Assembly (NCBI GenBank): GCA_900770835.1
Contig: CAAGLQ010000276.1
Location: 1-8,463 of the forward strand
DNA length: 8,463 bases
From: an uncultured Parabacteroides sp.
GTDB lineage: Bacteria > Bacteroidota > Bacteroidia > Bacteroidales > Tannerellaceae
Reading direction: 5' to 3'
Positions 6,239-8,463 of the stretch are shown piece by piece; the stretch's first letter is position 1; each line of letters begins with the position of its first letter. Under the pieces are notes generated by a model. It made no database searches and was not told the origin of the DNA. It worked only from the letters and a program-made list of their open reading frames with translations. The position numbers and the translations under genes were made by a program.

Positions 6239-7626
6239 TTCTTCGTCAGTTTAATAGTTGCCGTATCGTCCTTGCCATTCTTATCTTTCACATATAGCTT
6301 GAAGGAATTATTGGTATCCAACATGCCAATGAAGGCTGAGATATCGAACGTCAAGTTTCCTTTAGAGCCCTTTGCCGGCACAGTCAAGGTCTTACCCATA
6401 CCGGACAGAATACCATTAATTGCCGCTACCGCACTTGCGTCAAGTAAATCGAGAGGCAAGAAAATATCTCCAATAGAGACATCGACTGTCAATTCCTCCA
6501 AACCTGTCGGCAAATAGAGATTAATCACGACACTCTTTGTATTGTCAGAGACAGTTTGTGTCTGATTGACATCAAACGATTTCCCATCGATCTTGCCAGT
6601 TATCGTTACATCAGTTGACTCTTCCGGCTGGCCAGGATCACTTGGATCCGTATTCTCACCCTCACCCGGTGTGGTAGGAGTATCTCCATTACCCGTTCCC
6701 GGTTTGCTATTCTCCACGAAATTAGAGGGTATCTCGATCACATAGTCCTTCTCAATCAAAGTGACATCCACCTTGATCACCGGGGCTACCGGTACATCCG
6801 GCTTCGGCTCATCGGGTTCATCCGGTTCAGGATCTGGCTCAATCGGATCATCCGGCTCATCGGGTTCATCCGGTTCATCGGGATCGACACCGCCCGGCTG
6901 ATCAGGAATGGTCGGCACCGCTCCCAGCTCCACAAAGATATTGTTATGCGCCAATACCTGCTCATTATCCGAAAGGTCACAAGTATAAGTATGTACTTGC
7001 CCTTCGTAAGTGGTCGCATAAAGCGAGAAACGCAAAGCGCCTGTATTCTTGAAAAAAGCAGACCCTAACTGTGACTTAGAGAGCATCAAGATACCCGTTC
7101 CATTATCAACTACAATTGAATAATCAGACGCAAACATGGACCGGAATTCTTCATTGACGGCAAATTGCACTTTTTTGTTTTGCAACACGCATCGGACCAA
7201 CACCTTCAATACCTGTCTATCTGCAATCACACAAGTAGTATCACCCGCATAATAAGGACTGTTAAACCCCGCATTCACATCCGCCCCGTATGCGGCATGT
7301 ACCGAATAGGTTCCGACCGGCAACAGCAGCTCACCCGCCTCTTTCATAGCTGCCAACGAAGGAAACGATTTCACTACCTGTCCCGTGCTGTCGGCAATCT
7401 CAATCGCAAACTCTTCAGGCTTCAGGGCATCGGTCTCTTCCAAGGTAGTGATCCTATCAGATTCCAGCTCCGCTTCTCGCTCGGCTTCAATTTCAATGTC
7501 GAGCAATCCCACGTTCTCATAAGTAAGTACGTCACCATTGTTGCTTCCAAAAAGATCTTTCTTCATCTCACATGCCGAAAACAACGGCAACAACATACAT
7601 AATGTATATATCGCAATTCGTTTCAT
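6235..7626 (-). CDS. DUF4493 lipoprotein with acidic EPD-repeat linker and C-terminal beta domain
   Basis: The 463-residue product begins with MKRIAIYTLCMLLPLFSAC (lipobox F16-S17-A18-C19). A DUF4493-type domain at about 35-235 shares LLPVGTYSVHA (101-111), NSPYYAG and a single VRCVLQNKKVQF strand with its two neighbours. Residues about 248-277 are a Pro/Asp/Glu tract built on EPD triplets, which should be an extended, strongly negative spacer. A short beta segment follows at about 282-303, then a second Gly/Pro/Thr/Asp-rich linker at about 305-338. The last domain, about 338-463, is rich in hydrophobic strands (VVINLYLPTGLEELTVDVS, NLTFDISAFIG) and I cannot assign it. Both ends overlap neighbouring genes by the ATGA arrangement, so translational coupling is likely. 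The long linkers suggest that the C-terminal domain is held away from the membrane anchor. Confidence 0.88.
   Translation of the reverse strand: MKRIAIYTLCMLLPLFSACEMKKDLFGSNNGDVLTYENVGLLDIEIEAEREAELESDRITTLEETDALKPEEFAIEIADSTGQVVKSFPSLAAMKEAGELLLPVGTYSVHAAYGADVNAGFNSPYYAGDTTCVIADRQVLKVLVRCVLQNKKVQFAVNEEFRSMFASDYSIVVDNGTGILMLSKSQLGSAFFKNTGALRFSLYATTYEGQVHTYTCDLSDNEQVLAHNNIFVELGAVPTIPDQPGGVDPDEPDEPDEPDDPIEPDPEPDEPDEPKPDVPVAPVIKVDVTLIEKDYVIEIPSNFVENSKPGTGNGDTPTTPGEGENTDPSDPGQPEESTDVTITGKIDGKSFDVNQTQTVSDNTKSVVINLYLPTGLEELTVDVSIGDIFLPLDLLDASAVAAINGILSGMGKTLTVPAKGSKGNLTFDISAFIGMLDTNNSFKLYVKDKNGKDDTATIKLTKK
6793..6885 (-). repeat. Imperfect 9-bp coding repeat encoding the EPD linker
   Basis: On the plus strand the tract repeats variants of TCATCGGGT / TCATCCGGT / TCATCCGGC, each 9 bp unit encoding Glu-Pro-Asp on the minus strand. 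Interruptions (DDPIEPDPEPD, KPD) divide it into two blocks. Because the unit is a multiple of three, copy-number change would alter spacer length without breaking the frame, in contrast to the 22-bp array at 1030-1205. Confidence 0.8.
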
Positions 7627-8423
7627 CTGTCATAATTGATTTGTACAGCCCTCAAAGTCGCAGCGTTGTTCTCCGGTTCCTCACCTGCATCTAAAGTGAT
7701 AATATAGTATTCACCTAATCGAGGCGCATCGCTTCCATTCTTAATCCGGTAAGTCCGAGAGGGATACCAGACATTATTACTATCTAAACGAACTCGAACT
7801 GTAGCCACCAACTCATCGCAAGTCTCTAAAAAATAACCCACCGTCATCTGCTCCGGAGAAAAAATCCAGTTGACTTTACCATTAGACACAATCACCTCAT
7901 AACTGTAGTTGTTAGGGTTTGCCTCCAGCTTTGCCTTAAATTGTTCCGACAATTGCAACTCCACTCCGATGCTTTGCAGCGTGCAACGCAACTCGGCGGT
8001 AGAGATCCGCTTCTCCTCTACGATCACGTTCTCATGCGTGGCAGCAAAGTAGGGAGTGGACATCACCCCATCTGCCTCTTTCATACTGGTAGAGGCTTTT
8101 ACTGTATAAGCGCCCAAAGGCAACACGATCGGCAAACCGCCCTTGCCCTCCTCATCCTGCTCCAAAAGGTCGCCGTACGTCTCCGTCTTTATCAACGAGC
8201 CTCCCTCATCATAGATACGGATGAACAGATCTTCCACTCGCAAGTCGCTGAAATCCGCGCTCTTGGTAATCACCGGAATAGTGATCTCCGTGTCCATCTT
8301 CGCTGTCAAGCGCAGACCGCCCATGCCCTCTGCAAAAGGCGAATCGACCTCATTGCTACATGCCGCTAATCCTAACGACATCACTAGATATATCCAAATC
8401 TTCTTCATTCCTACTTTATTCAT
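7623..8423 (-). CDS. Short DUF4493 lipoprotein
   Basis: The 266-residue product consists of a lipoprotein signal peptide and one DUF4493-type domain. The lipobox is L19-A20-A21-C22 followed by SNEVD. The first ATG (8423) overlaps the previous gene's stop by 8 bases; a second in-frame ATG at 8408 gives the more typical N-terminus MKKIWIYLVMSLGLAAC, so the true start could be either. The domain spans about 35-245 and shows the motifs shared by the two following genes: IVLPLGAYTVKAS (99-111), STPYFAATHENV, ELRCTLQSIGVEL and YSYEVIVSNG...GYFLETCDELVATVRV. It lacks the linkers and C-terminal domains that its paralogues carry, so it resembles the minimal form. The LPxGxYxV strand recalls Mfa2/FimB-type fimbrial anchor proteins, but that link is only an impression. 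The 3' end overlaps the next start as ATGA. Confidence 0.88.
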   Translation of the reverse strand: MNKVGMKKIWIYLVMSLGLAACSNEVDSPFAEGMGGLRLTAKMDTEITIPVITKSADFSDLRVEDLFIRIYDEGGSLIKTETYGDLLEQDEEGKGGLPIVLPLGAYTVKASTSMKEADGVMSTPYFAATHENVIVEEKRISTAELRCTLQSIGVELQLSEQFKAKLEANPNNYSYEVIVSNGKVNWIFSPEQMTVGYFLETCDELVATVRVRLDSNNVWYPSRTYRIKNGSDAPRLGEYYIITLDAGEEPENNAATLRAVQINYDR

Positions 8424-8463
8424 AGATTAACTCGACATTGTCGATGTATAATTGGCTACCTAC
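8416..8463 (-). CDS. C-terminal end of a PCMD-domain protein (partial, 5' part outside window)
   Basis: The frame enters from the right edge and ends with TAA at 8416-8418. Its 15 residues, VGSQLYIDNVELIYE, match the C-termini of the two PCMD proteins in this window (SVLLVDELELIYE and SVLYIDELSLNYD), and like the one at 1567-3216 it ends exactly at ELIYE. It is therefore very probably a third PCMD protein and the first gene seen of this operon. It overlaps the next gene's first ATG by 8 bases. With so little sequence, its remaining domains cannot be stated. Confidence 0.75.
   Translation of the reverse strand, partial: VGSQLYIDNVELIYE

Overview
The window looks like an accessory surface-protein region from a gut-type member of the Bacteroidales, Bacteroides or Parabacteroides-like. 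This rests on domain families found mainly in that order (DUF4493, PCMD, Listeria-Bacteroides repeats), on the lipoprotein signal peptides with Cys followed by acidic residues, and on the lack of strong Shine-Dalgarno sites. The genus assignment is inference. Every supported gene is on the minus strand, so transcription runs from position 8463 toward position 1. I see no rRNA, tRNA, CRISPR array or transposase.

From 8463 to 1567 there is one tight operon of six genes. In order of transcription it holds: the last 15 codons of a PCMD-type protein (entering from the right edge); a short DUF4493 lipoprotein; a DUF4493 lipoprotein with an acidic EPD-repeat linker and a C-terminal beta domain; a large DUF4493 + Ig/FN3-like + PCMD lipoprotein; a small outer-membrane beta-barrel protein; and a second PCMD lipoprotein with two N-terminal Ig-like repeats. 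Neighbours overlap by 4 or 8 bases or sit 7 to 12 bases apart. Three DUF4493 heads and three PCMD tails in one operon, with a barrel inserted among them, suggest a multi-lipoprotein assembly on the cell surface. Its function is unknown; PCMD is only putatively linked to carbohydrate.

From 1566 to 1320 there is no gene. The stretch holds a series of short hairpin repeats, one of which is a perfect 22-bp palindrome that shares a base with the operon's last stop codon, followed by an AT-rich segment just before the next start.

From 1319 down to 1 runs an open frame that leaves the window without a stop. It encodes a secreted beta-helix-like protein with Listeria-Bacteroides (InlB B-type) repeats. 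Its predicted signal peptide lies about 105 residues inside the frame, behind a GC-rich leader built partly from about eight copies of a 22-bp tandem repeat. All reading frames stay open through the repeat core, 22 is not a multiple of 3, and only one frame continues into the mature protein. Gain or loss of one unit would therefore switch the gene off. This possible phase-variation switch is the most interesting observation here.
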